A DNA stretch of 64,000 nucleotides from Engelhardtia mirabilis (GTDB taxonomy: Bacteria > Planctomycetota > UBA1135 > GCA-002686595), in the NCBI GenBank assembly GCA_007751255.1, contig CP036296.1, positions 5,642,001 to 5,706,000 of the forward strand, in the 5' to 3' direction. The position numbers and the translations under genes are program-made. Position 1 is the first letter of the stretch, and each line of letters starts with the position of its first letter. The notes beneath the pieces are model-generated. The model saw nothing but the letters and a program-made list of their open reading frames with translations. It ran no database searches and was not told where the DNA came from. Shown in pieces: positions 48,502 through 55,558 of this stretch.

Positions 48502-49940
48502 CGCGGCGAGTCCCCGGGGGCGTCCTCGCCCTTGCCCACGGCCGCGCCGGACGCCTCGCCCTCATCCGCCGCGTCAGTGGGTCCGTCGTCCACGTAACCC
48601 AGACGCTCGAGGTCCGCCCGCTGCTCGTCGGTCATCTCGACCTCGACTCGATTGCGGTGGATCAGGTCCGCGTTGTCCGCCTGCCAGGAGCGCGCGATTC
48701 GGCCCAGGCGTTCGGCCACCTCGGGCAACTCGGTGCTCAGGTCGTGCTCCTCGAGCGGATCGGTCGCGCGGTCGAACAGGGCCGAGGTCCCGTCCCCATC
48801 GAGTACCAGCTTGCGTGTGCCCTCGACCACCGCCACCTGCAGACCCGGTCCGAAACCGTGTTTGCCAGTGGAGAGGCGCGGGCCCAAGTCCAGATCCTCG
48901 TCGGCGACCTCGCCGCGCAAGAGGCCCGCGAGGGAGCGTCCGACCGGCTCGTAGTTCTCCGGCAGTTCCACGCCGCACAGCTCGTGCAGGGTCGGGAACA
49001 GGTCGATGGTCGACGCCGGCACCTCGTGGGTGCGGGCCAGGATCCCCGGTCCCGCGATCAACAGCGGAATGTCGATGTTGTCGGCCGCGACGCTGATGCC
49101 GTGGCCCCAGGTGTCGTTGCGGCCCAGGGCCTCGCCGTGGTCGGCGGTCACGACCACCACCGCCCCCTGGGCCTCGGCCATGGCGATCAGCCAGTCGATC
49201 GACTTGTCCACCGCCATCAAGTTCGCGCGGTACAGGGACTGTGCCCGCGCCGCCTGCTCCGGCGGCAGGGAGCGGTAGGCGAAGGTGTCCGACACGCGCA
49301 GGGTCGGATCGAGGGAACCGTCCGCCAGGGGCCCGTCGGGGTCGATGCGCCCGACCAGCTTGGGCGGCGCGTCGTAGGGCGAGTGGGGCCGGCGCAGGTG
49401 GACGTAGGCGAACCACTTCTGCCCCTCCAGGGCGCGGATCCAGCGCGCGACGTTCTCGAGGATCGGCAGGCCCCCCTCGCGCAGCTCGGACTCGCGCCCG
49501 TTGCCGTAGTAGTGGAACTCGTCGAAGCCGCGGCCGAAGCCGTAGGTCGTCGAGGCGTAGGGCATCTGCGAGTAGCCCGCCGTGTGGAAGCCCGCGTCCG
49601 CGAAGGACTCGGCCAGCAGGGCCTGGTCGTCGCTCACGTGGTGATCGCGACTGACGACGCCGTGCTGCTCCTGCAAGCGCCCGGTCATCAGGCAAGCCGT
49701 GGAGGGCAGGGTCCAGTTGGCGTTGGAGAAGGGCCGGACGAAGCGCGCCGAGCGCTCGGCCAGGGCGTCCAGGGTCGGCGTCAGGCCGTCGGGTCCGCCG
49801 TAGGTGCCCACGTGGGCCCGGTGGGTCGCGTCGAGGATCACGACCATCACACGCTCGGCGGGCTCGGGTTCGCCGCTGCCCGAGCAGGCGGGGGCGATGG
49901 ACAGGGCAACGAAGAGGACGAGGCGCAGGGCGGGGTTCAC
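48498..49940 (-). CDS. Sulfatase-like (alkaline phosphatase superfamily) lipoprotein
   Basis: 480 residues with lipobox (IAPACSG, Cys about 19). The fold is that of sulfatases: VMVVILDATHRAHVGTYG, FVRPFSNANWTLPSTACLMTGR, VVVVTADHGEALG, WGHGISVAADNIDIPLLI. The usual C/S-x-P-x-R site that becomes formylglycine is TLPST here, so neither Cys/Ser nor the Arg is present and Thr is the likely nucleophile. It is thus more likely a phosphodiesterase or phosphotransferase than a true sulfatase. C-terminal tail is acidic and low-complexity. Its stop overlaps the acyl-CoA ligase GTG start. Confidence 0.8.
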   Translation of the reverse strand: MNPALRLVLFVALSIAPACSGSGEPEPAERVMVVILDATHRAHVGTYGGPDGLTPTLDALAERSARFVRPFSNANWTLPSTACLMTGRLQEQHGVVSRDHHVSDDQALLAESFADAGFHTAGYSQMPYASTTYGFGRGFDEFHYYGNGRESELREGGLPILENVARWIRALEGQKWFAYVHLRRPHSPYDAPPKLVGRIDPDGPLADGSLDPTLRVSDTFAYRSLPPEQAARAQSLYRANLMAVDKSIDWLIAMAEAQGAVVVVTADHGEALGRNDTWGHGISVAADNIDIPLLIAGPGILARTHEVPASTIDLFPTLHELCGVELPENYEPVGRSLAGLLRGEVADEDLDLGPRLSTGKHGFGPGLQVAVVEGTRKLVLDGDGTSALFDRATDPLEEHDLSTELPEVAERLGRIARSWQADNADLIHRNRVEVEMTDEQRADLERLGYVDDGPTDAADEGEASGAAVGKGEDAPGDSPR

Positions 49941-49986
49941 GGAGCCGATCCTAACGCCGCGGCCCCGAGCACAGACCCCAGGGGCA

Positions 49987-50039
49987 GCTCGGGTAGGCGT
50001 TCGTCAGGTGCCAGGCACGAAACCGCCGCCTACCCGAGC
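49987..50039. repeat. Palindrome covering the ferrochelatase stop codon
   Basis: GCTCGGGTAGGCG (49987-49999) pairs with its complement (50027-50039). The loop holds TTCGT/ACGAA and the core GTGCC-A-GGCAC (50008-50018). The TAG stop of hemH (50030-50032) lies in the right arm. It can act as a terminator for hemH. The same plan, a palindrome containing the stop and a GTGCC core, occurs at 55399-55558. Confidence 0.7.
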
Positions 50040-51076
50040 GACTCCGCGACCTCGGCTGGCAGGGCTCGCCGAATCAGGTCCGCCAGGGCCATGACCCACT
50101 CGGGGTGGGCATTCAGCGACGGCACCAGCTCGAGCCGCTCGCCCCCCGCGGCCCGGAAGTCCGCGTCCGCCCTGTCGCCGATCTCCTCCAGGGTCTCCAA
50201 ACAGTCCGCCACGAACGCCGGGCAGAAGACCGCCAGGCGCTTCACCCCGGCCTTGGCCAGCTCGACGATCAGCTCGTCGGTGTAGGGCCGAATCCACGGG
50301 TCGCGGCCCAGGCGCGATTGGAAGGCGATCGGGCTGCGCGCCTCGGGCAGGTTGAGCTCCTCGCGCAGGGCCCGCGCGGTGGCGAAGCACTGGGCCCGGT
50401 AGCAACTGCGATTGGCCTCCACGATCGCGTCGCAGCAGTCGGGCCGCGCGAAGCAGTGCTTGCCGCCCGACTCGTCGGACTTGGTGCAGTGCCGTTCGGG
50501 CAGGCCGTGGAAGCTGAACAGCACCTGGTCCGGCCCGAGATCGTCGAGCACCGGCCGCCCCACCGCCGCGAAGGCGCGCACGAAGCCGGGGTCGTCGTAG
50601 AAGGGCGGCAGGACCGAGAGGAACGGCGTGTTCCACTGGTTTGCCGCGATGCGGTAGGCCTCGGCCACCGAGGAGCCCGTGGAGCTCGAGGCGTACTGGG
50701 GGTAGAGCGGCGCGAGCAGCACCCGGTCGCAGCCTTCCGCGCGCAGGGTCGCGAGGCCGGCGGCGATGGACGGTTGGCCGTAGCGCATGGCGAGCTCGAC
50801 CTGCAGCTCAGGCAGGGCCTCGCGCATGCTCTCGAGCAGGGCCATGCCGAAGACCAGGAGGGGCGAGCCCTCGTCGGTCCAGACCGTCTTGTAGGCCGCC
50901 GCGCTCTTGGGCGCGCGCAGGGGTGCGATCACGCCGCGCACGAGCAGGTTCCTGGGCAGGGCGGGGATGTCGATCACCCGCTCGTCGGTCAGGAACTGCT
51001 TGAGGTACGGACGCACCGCAGAGGCCTCGGGGGCCGCGGGGGTACCGAGATTGATGAGCAGGACGCCAGTCTTCAC
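50030..51076 (-). CDS. hemH: Ferrochelatase
   Basis: 348 residues from GTG 51076 (VKTGVLLINLGTPAAPEASA). Inserts ferrous iron into protoporphyrin (or coproporphyrin) in the last steps of haem synthesis. Active-site His in FSFHGLPERH and the acidic motif SLNAHPEW are present, with LLAPLYPQYASSSTGS as the family hallmark. A cysteine-rich stretch (KHCFARPDCCDAIVEA, SCYRAQC) recalls bacterial ferrochelatases that bind an iron-sulfur cluster; unproven here. Fits the heavy haem demand of the cytochrome operon. Follows the TPMT-like gene by 31 bp, same strand. Ends inside a palindrome. Confidence 0.95.
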   Translation of the reverse strand: MKTGVLLINLGTPAAPEASAVRPYLKQFLTDERVIDIPALPRNLLVRGVIAPLRAPKSAAAYKTVWTDEGSPLLVFGMALLESMREALPELQVELAMRYGQPSIAAGLATLRAEGCDRVLLAPLYPQYASSSTGSSVAEAYRIAANQWNTPFLSVLPPFYDDPGFVRAFAAVGRPVLDDLGPDQVLFSFHGLPERHCTKSDESGGKHCFARPDCCDAIVEANRSCYRAQCFATARALREELNLPEARSPIAFQSRLGRDPWIRPYTDELIVELAKAGVKRLAVFCPAFVADCLETLEEIGDRADADFRAAGGERLELVPSLNAHPEWVMALADLIRRALPAEVAESLG

Positions 51077-51107
51077 GGTTCGGATCCTAGTGCCTGGGGG
51101 GGCGCGA

Positions 51108-51767
51108 TCACGCGCCGTCCGACGTTCGGCGAAAGCGCGCCCAACGCTCGAGCCACTGGCGACGCTCCAAAGGCTGCTCGACGGCCTCGTCGGCGACCAA
51201 TTCGAAGGCCGGTGCCAGCAGGGCCGACAGCTCCGCCGTCTCGGTGCGATGGGGAGGCCCGCCCTCGGACACGGGTTTGTCCGCGGGGAAGACCAGCACC
51301 GCCAGGGTCCCACGCGGTCGCAGGGCGCGCGCCACGAGGGCGGCCCAACGCGGGCGCTCCGTCGGCGGCAGGGCGCAGTGGAACGTGTGCTCGAGCACCA
51401 GGTCCACCGGCTCGCCCTGCCACTCGAGGGCGTTGGCCTCGACGAACTCGCCGCCCAGGGCGGCGAGGGCCGGGCCGAGCTCCGCGGCCAATCCCGGAGC
51501 AAAGTCGACAGCGGTCACCGTCCAACCCGCCCGCGCCAGGGCCAGGGCGTCGTGGCCTCGCCCGCAACCGGGCACCAGGGCGCGCCGCCCGCCCGTCGGA
51601 GCCAGCTCGCCGCTCGCGATCCGCCGCGCGATCTCCGGGTGGGGCCCGCCGCAATCCCAGGGCGTGTCGCCTGCGTCGTAGCGCTCGGCCCAGGCGGAAG
51701 GCTCTCGCAGGTCCACGCCCTCGGCGCGGCCCGGACGTTCGTCGGTTGCTTCGTCGGGTTCGGTCAT
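51108..51767 (-). CDS. Thiopurine S-methyltransferase-family methyltransferase
   Basis: 219 residues from ATG 51767 (MTEPDEATDERPG). The start WAERYDAGDTPWDCGGPHPE, the SAM-binding loop ALVPGCGRGHDALALARAG, and VLEHTFHCALPP are typical of the TPMT family, whose bacterial members methylate thiols, selenite or tellurite. The substrate is not shown. It is the first gene of a likely two-gene unit with hemH and is divergent from the unknown gene at 51846. Confidence 0.85.
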   Translation of the reverse strand: MTEPDEATDERPGRAEGVDLREPSAWAERYDAGDTPWDCGGPHPEIARRIASGELAPTGGRRALVPGCGRGHDALALARAGWTVTAVDFAPGLAAELGPALAALGGEFVEANALEWQGEPVDLVLEHTFHCALPPTERPRWAALVARALRPRGTLAVLVFPADKPVSEGGPPHRTETAELSALLAPAFELVADEAVEQPLERRQWLERWARFRRTSDGA

Positions 51768-51845
51768 GGTCGGTTGCGCCTCGGGACGCGCGGATGCGGC
51801 ACCTCGCACGGCTACAATGGCCTGTCTTCGCGTCCGCGCACACCC

Positions 51846-53012
51846 ATGACAGGAACGAATCCCACGCCGAGCCAGCGACCGGTCGGCACCTGGGAGCTCG
51901 AGGACTTCTTCCGCAGCCTGCGCGCCTGCGTGACCGACCTCGAGCGCGCCTGGGGCCAGGGCCGGCTGGACGAGGTGCTGGACGCCAACGCGACCCACGA
52001 CGCTTGGCACCCGCCGATCGTGGCCGCCTACCGGCGCCTCCTGCGCCGCGAGCTGCGGCCCATCGACTACCGCACCCGGGCCATCGACGCCCTGCTCGCC
52101 CAGGCGCGGCGCGAGTTGTTCGAGACGCCCCACCGCTTCGAGGCGCGGGTGGTCGACTTCGCCAGGTCGCGGGGCAGGAAGCCCCAGCCGCAGGGGGTCC
52201 TGGAGGCCCGCGAGCACGGTCCGTCCGACGCGCCCGTGACCGCCATCGCGGTCAAGAGCCCGCGCGGCGAGGTGCTCCTGCGGATGGACCAGGTGATCAG
52301 CGTGCGCTTCTGGGGCATCGGCTTCACCTTCGACGACGCCGAGGTCTCCGACCGCGTCACCACGGCCGTGGCCCACGAAGCCGTCAACCAGCTGGCCTAC
52401 GGACTGGTCGGGCTCGAGAAGGTCCAGACCCGGCTGCACGGGCGGGTCCTCGAGGGCGAGCTGCAGGTGATCCCACCCCCCGACGGGCAGAGCTTCGAGC
52501 AGCTCATGCTCGACGTGCTGAACGAGCACTATCCCTGCGCGCGGCGGGCGCCCTTGTACGAGGACTTCTTCGAGAAGACCGACCTGCGCCTGCACGTGCG
52601 CGGGCTCAAGCGGCGCCGCGGGGCCCGGGCCCAGATCACGCGCATCACCGATCCGGAGCAACACGCGGCCAAGCTCGAGCAGATCCACAACTTGGACGAG
52701 TTCGTGATCCTGTCGCCGCCCTCCCTGGCCGCCGGCCTGACCCACCCCGAACGCAGCGGCATCGACCGCGACGACCTGGCGCAGCTATGGCAACTGTTCC
52801 CGCAGCAGCCGGAAAACGAGCACGAGCTGGCGCGCGGACTGCGCGACCTGCTGCTGGCCGCCCTGGCCCAGCCGACCAGCGGTCCGCGGGGTCCCCTGGC
52901 CGCGGTACCCGAGCAGGTGCGGCGCGCGATCCAGGCCTACGCCACGGCGGAGTCGTTCCGCGCCACCGAGCGGCTGCGCTCGCGCCTGTCGCGGCAGCCG
53001 CCGGCGCCGTAG
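51846..53012 (+). CDS. Conserved-looking protein of unknown function
   Basis: 388 residues, cytoplasmic, no signal peptide. It is rich in Arg, Glu and Leu, with a helical first half (YRRLLRRELRPIDYRTRAIDA) and a mixed middle (VTAIAVKSPRGEVLLRMDQ, VRFWGIGFTFDDAEVSD, AHEAVNQLAYGLVGLEKVQ). No catalytic motif is recognised. ATG 51846; the frame opens far upstream on antisense of other genes. Divergent from the TPMT-like gene and convergent with pdxA, 7 bp apart. Confidence 0.65.
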   Translation: MTGTNPTPSQRPVGTWELEDFFRSLRACVTDLERAWGQGRLDEVLDANATHDAWHPPIVAAYRRLLRRELRPIDYRTRAIDALLAQARRELFETPHRFEARVVDFARSRGRKPQPQGVLEAREHGPSDAPVTAIAVKSPRGEVLLRMDQVISVRFWGIGFTFDDAEVSDRVTTAVAHEAVNQLAYGLVGLEKVQTRLHGRVLEGELQVIPPPDGQSFEQLMLDVLNEHYPCARRAPLYEDFFEKTDLRLHVRGLKRRRGARAQITRITDPEQHAAKLEQIHNLDEFVILSPPSLAAGLTHPERSGIDRDDLAQLWQLFPQQPENEHELARGLRDLLLAALAQPTSGPRGPLAAVPEQVRRAIQAYATAESFRATERLRSRLSRQPPAP

Positions 53013-53019
53013 CGGGGCT

Positions 53020-54012
53020 TCAGGCCTTGCGCGCGGCAACCCACTGCGCGGCCTGGAACAGGGCCTCGAGCAGGTTGCGCTCGGAGGCCGTCCCCTTGCC
53101 TGCGATGTCGAAGGCGGTGCCGTGGGCCGGGCTGACGCGGATGTAGGGCAGACCGGCGAGCAGGGTCAGGCCGCGGTCGGCGCCGAGCAGCTTGACCGGG
53201 ATGAAGGCCTGGTCGTGGTAGAGGGCCAGCACCCCGTCGTGCACGCCCTGGCTTGCGCGCAGGAAGACCGTGTCGGGGGACTCGGGACCGCTGACCTGCA
53301 GGCCGCGCTGGCGCGCGATGCGCACGGCGGGAACGAGCAGGTCGCCGTCCTCGGAGCCCAGGATACCGTTCTCGCCCGCGTGGGGATTGAGGCCGGCGAG
53401 GGCCAGGCGCGGCGACTCGAAGCCGAGCTGGCGCAGGGTCTCGTCGAGCAGGTCCAGGTGGTCGACGACACGTTCGGTGGTGATCTGGTCGAGGGCCGCG
53501 CGCAGGGGCAGGTGGCGGGTGAGCAGCAGCACGCGCAGCTGTCCGGCCACCGCCAGCATCTGCGTGCGCGGCGCCTTGGCCCAACGCGCCAGGAGCTCGG
53601 TCTGACCCTCGACCGCCTCGCCGGCGGCGTGCAGGGCCTCCTTGTTCACGGGGCCGGTGACGAGGGCGTCGATCAGGCCGTCCGTGGCGAGCTTGGCGCC
53701 CATGGCGAGGGCGTCGAGGGCCGCGCGTCCACAGCTCGCCTGGACGCGACCGATGTCCCAGCTCGCAGGCCCGCCGGTGTCGAACCAGCCGCTCTCGACC
53801 ACCGTCGACAGGCCCAAGCGGTCGGCGGTCGCGAGCAGCGGGACGCTCGCCGGCCGCAGGGCGCCGGGACCCAGCACCAGCACGCGCACCCTGCGCCGCA
53901 GGTCAGCGCTGGCCAGCGCCTTGAGCGCGATCTCCGGTCCGATGCCGGCTGGGTCGCCAACCGTCAGTCCGATCAGGGGTCGCTCGGTGTAGCTCACGTC
54001 GAGGTGGACCAT
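53020..54012 (-). CDS. pdxA: 4-hydroxythreonine-4-phosphate dehydrogenase
   Basis: 330 residues, normal length. Oxidises 4-phosphohydroxy-threonine in the pyridoxal-phosphate pathway, using NAD and a divalent metal. Motifs: GDPAGIGPEIALKAL, VTGPVNKEAL, the metal-binding GLNPHAGENG and ALYHDQAFIPVKLL, and RVSPAHGTAFDIAGKG. Start at ATG 54012 (MVHLDVSYTE), though ATG/GTG choices a few codons in are possible. Stand-alone gene. Confidence 0.96.
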   Translation of the reverse strand: MVHLDVSYTERPLIGLTVGDPAGIGPEIALKALASADLRRRVRVLVLGPGALRPASVPLLATADRLGLSTVVESGWFDTGGPASWDIGRVQASCGRAALDALAMGAKLATDGLIDALVTGPVNKEALHAAGEAVEGQTELLARWAKAPRTQMLAVAGQLRVLLLTRHLPLRAALDQITTERVVDHLDLLDETLRQLGFESPRLALAGLNPHAGENGILGSEDGDLLVPAVRIARQRGLQVSGPESPDTVFLRASQGVHDGVLALYHDQAFIPVKLLGADRGLTLLAGLPYIRVSPAHGTAFDIAGKGTASERNLLEALFQAAQWVAARKA

Positions 54013-54534
54013 GGGGCGCCGATCCTATCCGCCCGGTCCGCCTCCGCCGACCTGTTGACCTGCGGCCCCAGTCTCTGACTCAGCGGTCCGGCCAGACGCT
54101 CTTGGATGCCACATCCCCACGGAAGCCGCCGATCGCCGTGAAGCCGCTCTCCGCCCGAGGATCGACAGAGAGGTCAGAGGTCACCTCGTCGTCGAAGACC
54201 ACGGTCCCGTCGAGGGCGCCGCAGGGCAGGCGCAGGTGCGTCGCCGAGCGAATCGCCGGCGCGCCCGAGTAGGCGTCGAACAGGTAGACACGGATCTGCC
54301 GACAAGTTCGAAGTAGATCGGTCGCAGCGTCGACGAAAGACAATCTGCAAGTTGCCGACCAAGCAGACAGAATTCGTAGCAACCGCAGAAGCTACACAGA
54401 CTTGACGGAACGGATCTCGAAACAAGAGAGAGAGAGAGACGCTAGCCTCGCATTCCATTGACAGGCTCGCGGGCATTGCCCTCGGTCCGATTACCGCCCC
54501 AGGCGAGCGGAACCCAAGAACAAGTGAGGCTGGA
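54013..54534. other. Gene-poor region with a dinucleotide repeat
   Basis: The GC content drops from about 54300 to 54450, and an (AG)n run of about 8 units lies at 54425-54439. The only protein-like text is the possible remnant at 54080-54382. The stretch is the upstream region of both pdxA (minus) and the methyltransferase (plus). Confidence 0.45.
54080..54382 (-). pseudogene. Possible gene remnant
   Basis: A 100-codon frame whose last 75 residues (YLFDAYSGAPAIRSATHLRL, GTVVFDDEVTSD, GFTAIGGFRGD) look like the end of a real beta-rich protein, while the first 25 do not. A neighbouring frame (54174-54476) carries a short hydrophobic stretch, so the ancestral gene may have been broken by a frameshift. 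No family recognised; it may also be chance. Confidence 0.3.
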
Positions 54535-55410
54535 ATGTCGCCCGGTGATGCTGCTCACGACGACCGAATCCCGATGTCCCTCGGCGTCAAGAGCTACAAG
54601 GCCGTTTGGGATCGCATTGCGGCCGTGCGCGAGCACGCCTTCGAGCTGGTCGACGAGAGCCAAGACGAAGAGGCCCTCGACCGGAGCGGGCGCGAGAATG
54701 CGCCGTTCATCGTGAACGGCCTGTCGATCGGCCCGAGCGATACCGTGCTCGAGGTCGGCTGCGGCGTGGCCAGGCTCGGGCGGCACGTCGCTCCCAGCGC
54801 GGGCCATTGGATCGGGGTCGACGTGTCCGGCGAGATGGTCGCCATCGCGCGGGAGCGCTGCAGCGCGCTCGACAACGTGACGATCCTGGAAGGACCGGGA
54901 GACGCGCTCCCCGACCTCGAGGACGACTCGATCGACAAGTGCTACTGCCACGCGGTCTTCATCCACATGGACAAGGAAGACTGGTTCGCCTACCTGCGCG
55001 AAGTCCGGCGTGTCCTGCGCCCTGGCGGGCTGTTCTACTTCGACGTTTGGAACCTGGCCCACGACCTGGGCTGGTTGCGATGGCAGATGGAGCGCGCCCT
55101 GTACGGTTCGAAGACGGACCGGCCGTTGCATCGCAACCAGTTCTCGGTGCCCGAGGAGTTGAAGCTCATGGTCGCTCGGGCGGGCTTCGAGCTGCGGCAC
55201 CTGGCGGAGACGTTCTACCTGCAGGCCGTGTGCTCGGTCCCCGACCCCGAGCAGCGCGTGGGCACAAGCCAGCGCGAGGCGGAAGACGCCGCCATGGGCG
55301 TGCTCCGCTACACGGAGGGCGACGATCGCTTCTTCGCCTCGGTGCTGGCCAAGAGGCTGGCCGAGTACGGACAGGAGCCGGAGGTGCAGCTCCCTCCTTC
55401 CGAGCGGTAG
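54535..55410 (+). CDS. SAM-dependent class I methyltransferase
   Basis: 291 residues from ATG 54535, with GAGG 7-10 bases upstream. The SAM-binding region is VLEVGCGVARLGRHVAP (about residues 70-86), followed by IGVDVSGEMVAIARERC and the post-I/II segments AVFIHMDKEDWFAYLREV and VLRPGGLFYFDVWN. This is the UbiE/SmtA-like Methyltransf_11/25 layout. Substrate unknown. The last codons and the TAG stop are inside the left arm of a 160-bp palindrome whose right arm ends the convergent radical SAM gene. Confidence 0.85.
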   Translation: MSPGDAAHDDRIPMSLGVKSYKAVWDRIAAVREHAFELVDESQDEEALDRSGRENAPFIVNGLSIGPSDTVLEVGCGVARLGRHVAPSAGHWIGVDVSGEMVAIARERCSALDNVTILEGPGDALPDLEDDSIDKCYCHAVFIHMDKEDWFAYLREVRRVLRPGGLFYFDVWNLAHDLGWLRWQMERALYGSKTDRPLHRNQFSVPEELKLMVARAGFELRHLAETFYLQAVCSVPDPEQRVGTSQREAEDAAMGVLRYTEGDDRFFASVLAKRLAEYGQEPEVQLPPSER

Positions 55411-55558
55411 GAGTTCTTACGGGACGTACGGTGCCGGGACCATTTGTCCCACGCCGGGGGGGGGGCAGCGTGGCGCCTTCGGCGCCGCGCTGCCCCCCCC
55501 CGGCGTGGGACAAATGGTCCCGGCACCGTACGTCCCGTAAGAACTCCTACCGCTCGGA
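55399..55558. repeat. 160-bp palindrome joining two convergent genes
   Basis: Arms of about 79 bp match almost perfectly: left from 55399 (CCGAGCGGTAGGAGTTCTTA from 55400), right ending at 55558. The tip is GGCGCC-TTC-GGCGCC. There is one T-G mismatch (55471/55487) and one extra base (ten Gs at 55456-55465 against nine Cs at 55493-55501). The TAG stops of both genes (55408-55410 and 55547-55549) are exactly opposite each other in the stem. It can end transcription from both sides. Confidence 0.9.

Noticed and set aside
48498-49940. Formylglycine-type sulfatase
   Set aside because: The Cys/Ser and Arg of the activation motif are missing, so I call it sulfatase-like only.
50105-53146. 1013-codon plus-strand frame covering hemH, the TPMT-like gene and the next gene
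   Set aside because: It crosses three supported genes, begins antisense to ferrochelatase and shows no domain.
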